A stretch of DNA of 64,000 nucleotides, from positions 78,680,570 to 78,744,569 of the forward strand of contig NC_089598.1 in assembly GCF_019320115.1 (NCBI RefSeq). Direction: 5' to 3'. The DNA is from Miscanthus floridulus. Lineage: Eukaryota; Streptophyta; Magnoliopsida; Poales; Poaceae. The position numbers were made by a program, and so were the translations under genes. This document shows, piece after piece, positions 43,333 through 54,300 of the stretch. Under the pieces are notes generated by a model that saw only the letters and a program-made list of their open reading frames with translations, was not told where the DNA came from and did not search any database. Position 1 is the first letter of the stretch. Each line of letters begins with the position of its first letter.

Positions 43333-44096
43333 TGTTGACACCGTTTTTTGCACGTGTCAAAATGATCAGAGTGGGCTAATCGGCAGGAGGAAAGTTACTG
43401 TATACGCTGACAGCCGATGAAAATCAGCTTGTAAAGATGGTTGCCGATGAATGGTGGTGATCGATGGAAAGGTTGATTTAGACTCGGGCATTGCCGATAA
43501 GGTTGGAGATCTTATTGTCGATGCCGATGAAGGAAGGCTTGAAAACTACTGCCAATGAAACAGGAAGTATGCCGATGGAAAGGAGGTCGGTGAGAATTCC
43601 ATCATAATTAAGGCGGACAGGGAAATAGATAGGAGTTGATTTCCTTTTCTATATTTAGAGTATGATTCATGTAAGAGTCATGTGTTTCCTTAGATATGGA
43701 CTTGGTGTCCTAGTCGTATTTGGTTATGTCTCTTTAGATCAGGGTATACGTATAGATTGAGGGGCAATGTAATAAATAATCAATCAATATCAAAACCAAT
43801 TTTTATTCCTATTTGCATCTACTTACTTTTTGGCGACTTCGTCAATTTGCATATTTTTCCTTTTTTACGAGTTCTCATTGATTCGGTGAGTTGCATCGCT
43901 TCAGTGCGACTTTTGGCAATTCTCGAGTTCCGTGTGAGTACCTCTTGGCTGTGACTTCCGGGCGTATCGCTGTTGTCAGGACCAAAGTGCTCGTATCTTC
44001 ATCCTTGTCGATTAACAGGTCAAATCGACTAGCACGCTTTGGATATCGATTTGAGTATTAGCCCTTTGTGTTTGCAGATCCACTTTTGCATCAACA
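43333..44096 (+). repeat. 3' LTR of element B
   Basis: 764 bp, ends TGTTGACACCG...CATCAACA. It is followed by ACCAC (44097-44101), the same target copy that flanks the solo-like LTR. The sequence CGATGGAAAGG and several GCCGATG repeats occur in the first half. No clear TATA box was assigned. Confidence 0.88.
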
Positions 44097-46549
44097 ACCA
44101 CATCGCTCCACTATTGAAGGACCTGCTCGTGGCGACGATGAATCGCACCGCGATCGAGTGGCAAAAGAAGATGAAGGAGGTCAAGAGGAAGAAGAAGCAG
44201 CAAAAACAGTAAGCACGGGAGTGAGGAGAGGAGACAGATAGTGATGACGACAACAACGATGATGAGGAATACGATGAGGTAGTCATCGACATTGAGTGGG
44301 ACAACCTAGGAAGCGAGGACACGCTAATAGGTACCCACTCGTAAATGCAGGGACCCTTCCTGTTCCACATAGGGAAAGATGCGTCCATGGGGTCAGTGGA
44401 GATGGGCTAAACCATTAGCCTACCCTAAGAGACAGTAGGAGTGGGTGGGTCTCCCGCCGCACCCAAGGTGCCGGCATAGGGGGGTGGCCCTACCGCCGCA
44501 CCTCAAGAGCCATCAGAGGTGGGTGGATCTGCCGCCGCGCCTGAGGCGTCGGTGGAGGGAGGCGACTTCGCTACCGTGCCCCTAGATGCAAGGGAGGTGG
44601 ACCCCTCTGCCTAGGAGTAGGGGGCAGCCTCAAAATGGTCCTGCCCTGATGAGATAGAGCAGAGACCTAGGGGTTCGTCACCTAAACGGCCTCGCCCAAC
44701 AGCACCGATGTAAGCCATCAGTTCCTCTGTTTTTTCTCTATTTTTGTATGTTTTTGTCATGACTTATGCCTTTTGTTTCTTCTGCAGCGTCGGGAGATGG
44801 GTTAGACAAGGCACTTCTATAGCGATGGTGCCTAAGAAAACCATCGCCCTTTAGGCAAGGCAGGGGCCGTCGCCTGACGTCGCTCCCGTTTCGGGCGGGA
44901 GCAGAGCCGGCGTCACAGCCTCGTCGGTCGGTCTAGCGCCGCCCGCGGTGGTGCCCATGCCATCAACGGGTTAGGCTGTTAGCGAGGCTACAGAGGTGCC
45001 CTCAAGGGTTGCCACTCAACCAGCGATGAAAGTGATGCCGCTCTCGACACCGAGGCAGGCGGAGCTGTCGGCCGCACCTGTTGTATCGACCACGATAGGC
45101 ACGGCGTAGCCAGACGAGGTCCCACCGACAAAGGTAGAGGTGATGGTGGCTATGACAGATGGGTCATAGCTAGATGCTATGGTAGCTGCACCCGAGGTAG
45201 CAGCCCGTCCCGCGCTACCGGTGGCCCTAGAGATGACGCCTGTCGTGGGCAGAACTGAGGGGTCATGGCCCAGGGACCCTCGAACACCACGAGGTTGCCA
45301 AGGAGACTGGTAGGGAGTTGTCCCTAGTCCTACCATCGAAGGGCCATCACCCGCCCATGCGGGATGAGCCCCCACCCCAGTGGGTGAGTCCATAGGACCC
45401 GCCCTCAGAACTCTTCACCCTCGATGATGTCGTCGAGGGCATGGAGCGGGAGAAGCTTAGCGAGGGGTTCACGGCCACACTAGAAGCTCTGAACTAGGCC
45501 AGTGGCACCCTTCACAGTGTAATCGTTCCCACCAGTCGGGTATTCACTTGGTCTTGTGTCTCGATCTCCTTTTTTCTTCATCTATTTTTGTTTTTTGACC
45601 ACCGTCTTTTTCAGTCCCTTATTGCTCGTAGCTAGGAGAAATCCTGATTCCTTCATGAACACAAGGAGGATTGGGACTGCCTCATTGATGAGGCATGGCT
45701 GCATAGGGATGTGACTGCCCAGCTCCAGCAGATGGTGGCCAAATTGACTCCCCTTGCCTCAGAGGCGGACAATCTTCGATGGTAGGAGGCCGAGGCCCGC
45801 ATTGATGTGGAGCTTGCTGTGAAATCTTTTGATGAGCTATCGGAGAGGGCACAGCAGGATCAGGAGGAGGCTGCCAGAGTGTGGAAGGAGCAGGATGAGC
45901 TACTCAAGTGGGACACCGAGGCCCGCTAGCAAATCATCGACCTCCTGGACTAGGCTGAGAAGGAGTGAGATCTTAAGCTAGTAGCTGAGGAGAGGTCCAT
46001 GGCCCTAGAGCAGAGGGCGAAACTAGACACCGAGACGGTCACTCGGCTGCACATGAAGCGAGATGAGCTATGCCATACTATGGAGAGGCACTGCTCAGAG
46101 CATGGTGTGGCCCTCGAGGAGCGTGACTAGGCCATCTGAGAGAGTGATGAGGCACAATGGAGGATTAGCTCCCTCCAGGCTGAGCTAGAGACCGCGAAAG
46201 CCTAGAAGCTGGAGGCCAAGGGTGACGCTACCGGACTAGCCATGGATCTGGCCAAGGCAAGGAGTCTCCTTCATGTGGAGAGCGATGAGCTCAACATCCT
46301 AAAGGTTGCCCTTGGTGTAGTCTATGATGACTCGCAGATGGTGTAGGCGGAGGGGACCAACTCGCTTGCGGCCCATGCCGTAGATATCATGGCATGGGTG
46401 CGCCAGCTGGAGAAGGAAGCTCTTTGCATAGGGATCACCCAAACCTTTACCATTGCTCGCTTGCATTACGATGACAACATCAATTTTGAGACAATGAGCC
46501 TTGGTTTCACGCCTGGCTATGAACTCTCCGAGCTTGATGAAATAGAAGT
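43333..46549. repeat. Second copy of the 3,217-bp duplication
   Basis: This is the partner of 30741-33957. Here the block continues past AAGT (46546-46549) into GGCGGTGACTCC, the natural continuation of A's antisense gene. This is therefore the original arrangement at the right border. Confidence 0.95.
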
Positions 46550-46619
46550 GGCGGTGACTCCCTTTGCGGAAACCCTGGCAAGCAAAATTGAAGATATGGT
46601 TCTCCCCGAGAGGGGGTAG
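44102..46619 (+). pseudogene. Antisense ORF of element A, intact 3' part
   Basis: The content is the same as 31510-33957, plus the true C-terminus: after LSELDEIEV the frame reads AVTPFAETLASKIEDMVLPE, RG and a TAG at 46617-46619. The last exon, with a start-like Met at 46389 (MAWVRQLEKEALCIGITQTF), is open. The middle has many TAG and TGA codons. A proline-rich linker and a C-terminal coiled coil fit the architecture of Transposase_28-type retrotransposon proteins. It converges on A's pol, whose end is at 50253. Confidence 0.7.
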
Positions 46620-49133
46620 TTAGTCAAATGAGTCTGATGGACTTTTATCTATAATCTATGGACAAGTGTTGGCACTTTTGTGTCTTAAAGATAGATTCAT
46701 AATTTCATTTCGTTAAACAAGTTCATAATTTTGTTTCGTTTGTTTGAACTTGTTTCCTTCCCTTTTCCATTTGAGAAAATAGGCTTATGCGATCTGAACC
46801 CTTCCATTTGCTAAGACCATAGGGCCCGAGGTGTATAAGGGGAAAACTTCGAATATGCTGGTGAGCAAAGTTACCGTAGCCGTCGAGGCATGGGTTTTTT
46901 GCAGTCTGACTAGGCACTCTCAGTTATTTGTTCCTACAACCTTGCCATTAGCCTTAACGTGAGGAGGAGGTCTACCATAGTGACTTGTTTTGAAAAGAAA
47001 AGGGGTTTTATACCTTTACTAGCCCCAAAGTGACATCCGACACCGTGTGGTTGCTGGGGTCGGATGTCACTGGAGACCGATGAGAGGATAGCGAAACTAC
47101 TCTTGTGTTCGCACATGCCCCTTCCTTAGGATTTTAGCTATCATTTCTGCGACCGTGCGTTTGGTCTCATTGCAAGTCCAACCTTCCCTGAGCCCCCGTG
47201 CATGGTGGGGATTCAATCAAGGGTTGGATCATTTTGTGACTGTCGTCTCGTCCAAGGTTTTTGCAACCAAAGGTGTTGAGGTGATGTCACTTGCCATGAT
47301 GGCTCAAGTGACGCGCTTGATGAGCTCACTAACAAGGATGTTCGAATAGAATCCAGTCCCATTGCTTGTGACGGGGTCGGCAAAGCCCTCGGGTGGCATT
47401 CTGTTGCTCCTTAACCCACCTTCCAACAGATTCCCCCTCAGTGGGGATTCTATGGGCTCGGCTAGAGGTCGGATTGAACTAGAAGGTTGAGATGACCCTA
47501 TCCACCTCTATGCGGGTTGGGCGAAATCCCCTGAGCCCCTTGGGGTCTGATAGGGGTCGGCCGTGTTTCATGTGTCATCCCGTCCTCGGTTTCTGCAATC
47601 GGAGGGGCTGAGCTAACGACACTTACCTTGATGGCTTGAGTGTTGCGCTCGATGAGCTCTCTAACAGGCATGTTCGTGTGGAATCTGGGTCTATCATTCG
47701 CTAACGGGGTCAGCAGAGCCCTCATGTGGTATTCTACTACTTCTTAACCCGCCTCTCGATAGATGCTCGAGCTGTTCGATAGGCTCAAGTGGCCCATTGG
47801 CCTCTCCTCGACGAAGATTCTATGGGTTTGACTCAAGGTTAGAATTGAACGAGAAAGGTTGAGATGTCCCTGACCACTTCTAAGCGGGGTCAGGCAAGGC
47901 CGCTGGGGATCATCTCGGTTTTGAGCACCTGGCTCTATTTGACGTGAGGTGGCCTTGAGCCCTTCACGGGGCGGCCTTTGAACCTCGGTTAGTTACCGCT
48001 CATATCAAATGAGGCGAGTACCACTTCATGATGCAACGCAAAGCATTGAGATGCAGCAATTGCACATGCAACATTTGGATGTATGGGATTAATGCTCGAT
48101 ATAATGGAAACGAAAGTGGGGGTCGGTGATGTTACCTTGGTGGCATGAGTGACCGAAAGCTCTTATTGGATATGTCCATGCAGGGTTCAGGTCCGACATT
48201 TGCGACGGGGACGGCATAACCTGCACGAGCATCGTAATTTTTTGTTTCTGTCTCTCGGTCATGATTCGAGCTGTTCAATTGACTTAGGTGACCTGACGGC
48301 TTCTCCTTGAAGGAGATTCCACAGGCAGACCCCTCTGAACCCCTCTCGAGAAGGCAAATGCTAAAGCTAGTGGTGCGGGGACAAAGAATTTGATTGTCTT
48401 GGTGAACAAAAAATGTCGTAGCCGCTGGGATGTAGGGTCTAGCGGTTCATCTAGTTGTATTCAAAGTTTACACTCGCACACCATGCATCCAGTTTTTAAT
48501 GTAAGGAGGGGTCGAGCGAAGAGAATGTCTAAACGAGTGGACACTCTCGGTAGCCACCGAGCGATATCCGTGCCCCTACCGTTGCTGGGGTTGGAGGCAC
48601 GGTAGTAAAATTGACACGTGAGGTAAGCAAACAAGGGTGCTTATCTTTCGACGGTCGTTCATTCGGTGTTTGCGTGCACTATCTGATCGACCTAGGAGGC
48701 CCGTTGGCCTCCTCTTGATGGAGGTTCCATCGTTGGGGCCTTCTAGGTACTGCCTGGGGAAGCGGAGAGTCACCTGCATGCGGGTGCACCATGTTTCTCA
48801 CGCCCGGTGTGCGGTAGTGGTGGGCCATGCCCAGGCCATGTCTTGTTTGACCAGGCACTGTCTCGTTGAGCAGGGCACGTCCTGTCGGTCCAGACACGTC
48901 CCATCGAATTCCCATTAACATTGAATTCCCATCTGCATTGAATAGGGGAAGGGAGAGGGTTTTTTGTCCCAACCTTTCGCCTTTCTCTAGCTGCTGTGTC
49001 TCCTTAAATAGGGGGAGGGAGAGGGTTCTCATCCCATTCCTCTGCCTATTCTTGAGCTACTACCTCTCCTCCTTTTTCCTTCTCGCCGAGTGCGTTCTCA
49101 TGTCGTGGTGGTTCCTAAGTGAGAGAGGGTAAT
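46620..49133. other. Spacer of element A with diverged tandem subrepeats
   Basis: Non-coding. Around 47230-48330 a unit recurs about three times: CAAAGGTGTTGAGGTGATG... with GATGGCTCAAGTGACGCGCTTGATGAGCTC at about 47265-47327; GGAGGGGCTGAGCTAACGAC... with GATGGCTTGAGTGTTGCGCTCGATGAGCTC at about 47601-47664; and GGGGGTCGGTGATGTTACCT... with GGTGGCATGAGTGACCGAAAGCTC at about 48117-48163. Other shared blocks are CTGGTGAGCAAAGTTACCGT (46858) and CTGGTGAGCAGAGAGACCAT (49982), followed by AGCCG. A possible TTAAATAGGGGG box lies at about 49003. Short frames here are not credible genes. Confidence 0.55.
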
Positions 49134-49651
49134 GCGAGGGAGAGGAGAACTCATGGATCCGTTCGTGAATCCGGAGCGCGATGTTGAGTTGGAGGTCATC
49201 CAACTTAGATGAGATGGTGCCGGCCACCTTTGTCGAGAAGGGGCCACTTCCATCGGAGGAGGAGGAGCACTGAGGGTGCTGAGCATCGTCGGCTTTGTCA
49301 CCGTCTATGAGGCCTTCATCGGGATGGAGCTGTACGGAGACTTCTGCCCATGAATCTTCTTCGAGCGAGTGTTGTTGGTGGGGGAGCCGCCTAGGACTGC
49401 ATTGATGGGGGGCTTCGCCCTTGCAACCACGCAAATCGGCCAGTTCATGAAGTTTGATGAGATGTCAGAGACATCCATCAGTCATGGCAGCCATACTTTG
49501 GTGGGCAGCACCCCCCGTCTAGGTGCCGTTGTTAGGGTTATGGCTGATCACGATGGCATAGTCCTTGGATGCCCAAGCGAAGATGCCATGGTCATAGATG
49601 TGGTGCTCGATGTTGCAGACGATGGCACCATCAGGGATCCTGCGGAATGGT
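49134..49651 (+). pseudogene. Second antisense ORF remnant in element A
   Basis: The plus-strand frame starts MRGRGELMDPFVNPERDVEL. After stops it reads GFVTVYEAFIGMELYGDFCP, which recalls the (A/G)FVTLCEAFLGIxPHFDLW box of the Transposase_28-type ORFs. The last open part is 49369-49651 (LLVGEPPRTALMGGFALATT). It may be a fragment of a second copy of the antisense gene. Evidence is limited to this one motif. Confidence 0.4.
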
Positions 49652-50252
49652 AGGATGTTGCTAATGGAGAGCATGGTACGGTGACCGTAGTAGTATTTAG
49701 AGTAGAACTGGTCAGAAAATATAATCGTTTAAGTTGTGGGGGAGCCCCCTTGTGAACTATTTTATGTATTCATGAATACATCAGTCCCTTTTTGAGATGA
49801 AAATCACTTCGTAAGTGATGAATTTGTGCAAAAAATGAACAAGCTCTTCTCAAATTTTGTTATGGCAAACAACTTTTCAACTTTTTTTCCTCTGTGTGAA
49901 AAAGGGGTTCAGTGCCTTTCGACCCTTCCCATAGTTAAGGTCGCAAAAATCTCAGAGTGCGAGTGAGCCAATTCTAATCACGCTGGTGAGCAGAGAGACC
50001 ATAGCCGCTGGGGCGTGGATTTACTGCAGTCCTACCAGTTATACTCAGAGCTTGTTCCTAAAATCCTAGCCCTTAGGACTTACCATGAGAAAAGAGGGAA
50101 AACATATAGAATGTTTGTAAGATAAACATACTCATACCAGCCCCCGAGTGAGGTCTAACCCCTCATACTTGTAGGGGTCGAATGTCATGAAAGATTAGGG
50201 ATTTTGATGACAAAACTGAAAAGAGAAAGTATGTGTTTATTTAGGGGTAAAA
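49652..50252. other. Region past the 3' end of A's pol
   Basis: No ORF with a domain. It contains the GGTGAGCAGAGAGACCATAGCCGCTGGGGCGTGG block shared in diverged form with 46858-46900 and 48399-48430, so subrepeats continue to here. Confidence 0.4.
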
Positions 50253-51420
50253 ACAACGTAGCTGCCCAATGTTTCAGGCGTTGGTGAAGACCTCACCGTC
50301 GATGGTTTTCAACTTGTAGGCGCCTGGTCAAAGTACTTTCATGATGACGTACGGCCCCTCCTAGGGTGGGAAGAGCTTGTGGTGGTCCTTGTTGCTCTGC
50401 ATGAGGCACAGAACCAGGTCCCCGACATTGAAGGCTCGGTCCCGCACCCGTCGGCTATGGTACCATCACAACCCCTACTGGTACTTGGCTGAGCGAAGGA
50501 GGGTGTCATCGCGAGCTTCGTCTAGCTGGTCCATAGCATCTTCGTGGGATGCCTTAGCTCCCTGTTCATCATATGCTCTGATCCTCGGTGCTCCATAGTC
50601 GAGGTCGGTTGGGAGGATAGCTTCAGAACCGTAGACCATGAAGAAAGGTGTGTAGCTAGTGGCTCGACTAGGGGTTGTCCTTAGGCTCCAGAGCACTGTA
50701 GGGAGCTCGGCGACCTAGCGTGTGCCAAATTTGTTCAACCGGTTGAAGATTCTAGGCTTGAGGCCCTGTAGGAGCATGTCATTTGCTCGCTTGACCTACC
50801 CATTCATTCAAGGGTGCGCGACGGTGGCCCAATCAACCTGGATGTGGTTTTCATCATAGAATTGAAGGAACTTCTTATCGGTGAACTATGTGCCGTTGTC
50901 TGTAATGATGGAGTTCGGTACTCCAAAGTGATGGATGATGTCGAGGAAGAACAGCACAGCTTGCTTGAAATTGATCATGGAGATCAGTCGAGCTTCTATC
51001 CATTTTGTGAACTTGTCTATAGTGACAAGCAAGTGGGTGTATCCTCCGTGTGCCTTCTTGATAGGCCCAACTAGGTCTAGCCCCCAGACCATGAAGGGCC
51101 ACGTGATGGGATCATCTAGAGTGCCTGGGCCAAGAGGTGAGTTTGCCGAGTGTAGTACTGACACCCTTCGTAGGTGCGTACGATCTGCTCGGCGTCAACT
51201 ACTGTGGTGGGCCAGTAGAAGCCCTATCGGAATGTGTTTCCAACCAAGGTTCTAGGCATGGCATGCTGGCCACAGACCCCACTGTGGATATTGCTCAACA
51301 AATGCTTCCCCTATTCGATGGGGATGCAGAGCTGTAGGATCCTAGTGTGGCTTCATTTGTAGAGTTCGCCCTCTACAAGAATGAAGGACTTGGCATGACG
51401 TGCGAGCCATCGAGCTTCCA
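50253..51420 (-). pseudogene. Integrase of element A
   Basis: The minus strand carries a zinc region (about 51330-51170) with IHSGVCGQHAMPRTLVGNTF and YEGCQYYTRQTHLLAQAL. Then the frame 51164-50886 has ITWPFMVWGLDLVGPIKKAH and GGYTHLLVTIDKFTKWIEAR, ending SIITDNGT with the second Asp. The segment past the Glu (50696-50475) reads SRATSYTPFFMVYGSEAILP, and the C-terminus ends GEVFTNA, stop, NIGQLRCFYP at about 50253. Stops and frame changes are frequent. Integrase would insert element cDNA; this copy cannot be made. Confidence 0.82.
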
Positions 51421-51599
51421 TCTTGTCCATTGGTAGCATGTCATGGAGGAGGTAGTCGAGGTAGAGTGTCCTCCAGTCAACCAAAGAGTCAGGCTCTGCC
51501 GCTGGATCCTCTTCAAGCTCCATGACCTCGGGGCTGGATGGAGCCGTCAGTTGGTTGGCCCCTGAGGCTGAGGTTGGCCCCTAAGGCTGGATTAGATGG

Positions 51600-53410
51600 A
51601 CCATCGTTGGCCTACTTTGACCCCTCGTAGCACACTGAGGGCTTGTGTTGGTCACTGGCGAAGACACCTATTGGCACTGGCTCTCGGCCAGACACTGCTT
51701 TCGCAAGCGCATCAGCTGCCTCGTTGAGGTGCCTCAAGATGTGATTGAGTTCAAGGCCGTCGAACTTGTTCTCCAGCCATCGGACTTCTTGGCAGTATGT
51801 AGCCATCTTGGCATCTTGATAGTTTGACTCCTTCAGTCCTTCATGACTTGGTTGACGACTAGCTAGGAGTTGCCTCGGATGTCGAGGCATCGAATGCTCA
51901 ACTCGATGGCAATGCGTAGGCCATTGATGAGTGCCTCATACTTAGCCACATTATTGGATGAGGGGAAATGGAGATGAACCATGTACCTCATGCGTAGCCC
52001 GAGGGGCAATACGAAGACCAGCCTAGCACCGGCGCCCTTCTTCATTAGCGATCTGTCAAAGTACATATTCTAGTACTCTTGATCGACGGCCGCTGGTGGT
52101 GTTTGGACCTCGGTCCATTCCGTGTTGAAGTCAGCCAACACCTTGGATTTGATCACCGTTCGGGAGGCATACGTAATGCCCTGATCCATCAACTCGAGCG
52201 CCCACTTTGTGGTTCTTCCCGTGGCATCCTGGCTTTGGACGACCTCATCGAGGGGGAACGACATCACGACCGTCACCGAGTGTGACTCGAACTAGTGGCG
52301 TAGCTTCCTCTTGGTGATGAGGATGCCGTACAGGAGTTTCTGGATTTAGGAGTAGTAGGTCTTAGAGTCAGATAGTACCTCACTGATGAAGTACACAGGG
52401 CGCTGCACCTTGAGGGCGTGCCCCTCTTCCTCCCGCTCCACTACCAGGGTGGCGCTGACCACTTGTGTGGTGGCCGCTATGTATAGCAGAAGGGATTCTC
52501 TATTAGTTGAAGGAACCAAGATTAGGGCCCTTGTTAGAAGCAGTTTGACCATGTCAAGTGCCTCCTAGGCCTTGGTTGTCCACTCGAAGCGGTCGGCTTT
52601 CTTCAAGAGTCAATAAAGGGTTGAGACCTCATTCATCGAGGCGCGAGATGAATCGGCTGAGCATGGTGAGGCACCTTATGACTCGTTGAACCCCCTTTAT
52701 GTTCTGAATTGGGCCCGTCCTTATAAAGGCTGAGATTTTCTCTAGGTTGGCTTCGATGCCATGCTCGGAGATGATGAAGCCAAGCAGCATACCCCTCGAG
52801 ACCCTAAAAACACACTTCTCGAGATTGAGTTTGATGTCTTTGGCTTAGAGTTTTGCCAAGGTTTGCTCAAGATCAACAATGAGGTGGTTAGCCCATTTGG
52901 ACTTAACCATGATGTCATCAACATAAGCCTCAATGGTCCACCCGATGAGGTCCCTGAAGTATTTGAGCATACAACACTAGTACATAGCCCTAGGGTTCTT
53001 CAGACTGAACGACATCGAGACATAGTAGAATGATCCGAACAGGGTGATAAAGATGTCGTGGGCTGGTTAGACTCTTTCATTGTGATTTGATGGTACCTGG
53101 AGTATGCATCAAGGAAGCAGAATGTTTCACACCCCGAGGTAGAGTCGACTATTTGGTCTATGCGTGGCAAAGGAAACAGATCCTTTGGGCACGCCTTGTT
53201 GAGACCCATATAGTCAACATACATCCTCCATTTCCTGCTCTTCTTTCGTATAAGGACAAGGTCAACTAACCACTCTAGGTGGTATACTTTCTTGATGAAC
53301 CCGGCTGCTGAGAGTTTCGCTATCTCTTCATCGATGGCCCTGCGTTTCTTCTCGTTGAAGCGACGCAGGCGCTGCTTCACCGGCTTGGAGCCTAGGTGGA
53401 TCTTCAAGGT
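51600..53410 (-). pseudogene. Reverse transcriptase and dual RNase H of element A
   Basis: RT starts in the frame 53407-53000 (MKIHLGSKPVKQRLRRFNEK, MYVDYMGLNKACPKDLFPLP). The catalytic box is visible at about 52930-52900 as AYVDDIMVKSKWANHL, and RVSRGMLLGFIISEHGIEAN follows. The first RNase H (52552-52346) has VQRPVYFISEVLSDSKTYYS. The archaeal-type RNase H (52066-51612) has HFPSSNNVAKYEALINGLRI, DIRGNS and the later LNHILRHLNEAADALAKAVS. Tat-lineage order is clear, with at least eight stops or frame breaks. Confidence 0.84.
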
Positions 53411-53417
53411 ATGCTAG

Positions 53418-54300
53418 GTGACCTCCCTCAGAATGCCTAGCATATCCAAGGGTTTCCATGCAAAGATGTCTTTGTTGCCGCGGAGGAAGTCGACGAGCGC
53501 GCTTTCCTATTTGGAGGAAAGCGTGGTACCAATGCGCACCATTTTACCCTCGGCACTCCTAGGGTCTATGAGAACTTCTTTAGAGCCCTCTGCAGACTCG
53601 AATGAACCGATCGACTTCTTGGCATCGAGCACTTCTTTGGTGACCTCTTTCCTTGAGGGTGGTGAGCTCCCCAGAGGCAATAATCACCGCGGCGTGATCA
53701 CAGCACTCGACCTCTCACTCATAGGCACACTGGAAGGAGGTGCCGACAGTGATGACCCCATGGGGGGCCAACATTTTTACCTTGAGGTATGTATAGTTAG
53801 GGACGGCCATGAACTTCATGTAGCATGGACGTCCCATGATGGCGTGGAAGGTTTCGGAGAACCCAACCACCTTGAAGGTGAGGGTTTCAGTCCTGTAATT
53901 GAATTAATCCTCGAAGGTAATGGGCAGATCAATATGCCCTAGTGGCATGGCCTAGTTACCAGGCACGATGTTGTGGAAAGGTGCTTGGGTTGGGCGGAGG
54001 CATGTCTGGTCGATGCCCATTTCGTTGAGCGTCTTGGCATACATGATGTTGAGGCCACTGCCTCCATCCATTAGTACTTTGGTGAGCCACTTCAGGCTGA
54101 TGATCGGGTTGACCATGAGCGGATACCTCCTCAGATGCGAACGCTCCCCGGATGGTTGGTCTAATCAAAGGTTATGGTGGCCTCTGACTATCGGAGGAAG
54201 GGAGGTGTGGCCGATTCGGCCGTATAGACCTCACGGCACGTGACCTTTTGATGGCATTTGGAGTCATAGGTTGTTGATCCTCCGAAGATCATAAGGCAAT
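53418..54300 (-). pseudogene. Protease region of element A
   Basis: On the minus strand, NHPGSVRIRGYPLMVNPIIS is followed by the retropepsin-like site LTKVLMDGGSGLNIMYAKTL (about 54085-54030), with DGG as in B and C. Further on come PFHNIVPGN and GFSETFHAIMGRPCYMKFMA with YTYLKVKM. Stops separate the parts. The plus-strand frame 53418-53942 is a shadow. Confidence 0.78.

Larger units (their letters stand above)
34005..44096 (+). mobile_element. Tat-lineage Gypsy element B lacking its 5' LTR and first part of gag
   Basis: The element runs from mid-gag to a complete 3' LTR (43333-44096), followed by the ACCAC target copy at 44097-44101. The order is gag, protease, RT, RNase H, archaeal-type RNase H and integrase on the plus strand, then an antisense PMD gene, PPT and LTR. 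The 5' LTR, PBS and about 1 kb of gag are absent. The coding regions are better preserved than in A but carry several stops. Confidence 0.87.

Noticed and set aside
30741..46549. Reading the two B LTRs as the 5' and 3' LTR of one ordinary 13.4-kb element
   Set aside because: No PBS or gag start follows the left LTR. Instead the target copy ACCAC and A's coding frame follow directly, and B's sequence starts in mid-gag only at 34005.
53418..53942. 174-residue plus-strand frame in A
   Set aside because: It is antisense to A's protease region, where the DGG motif and flanking blocks can be read on the minus strand.
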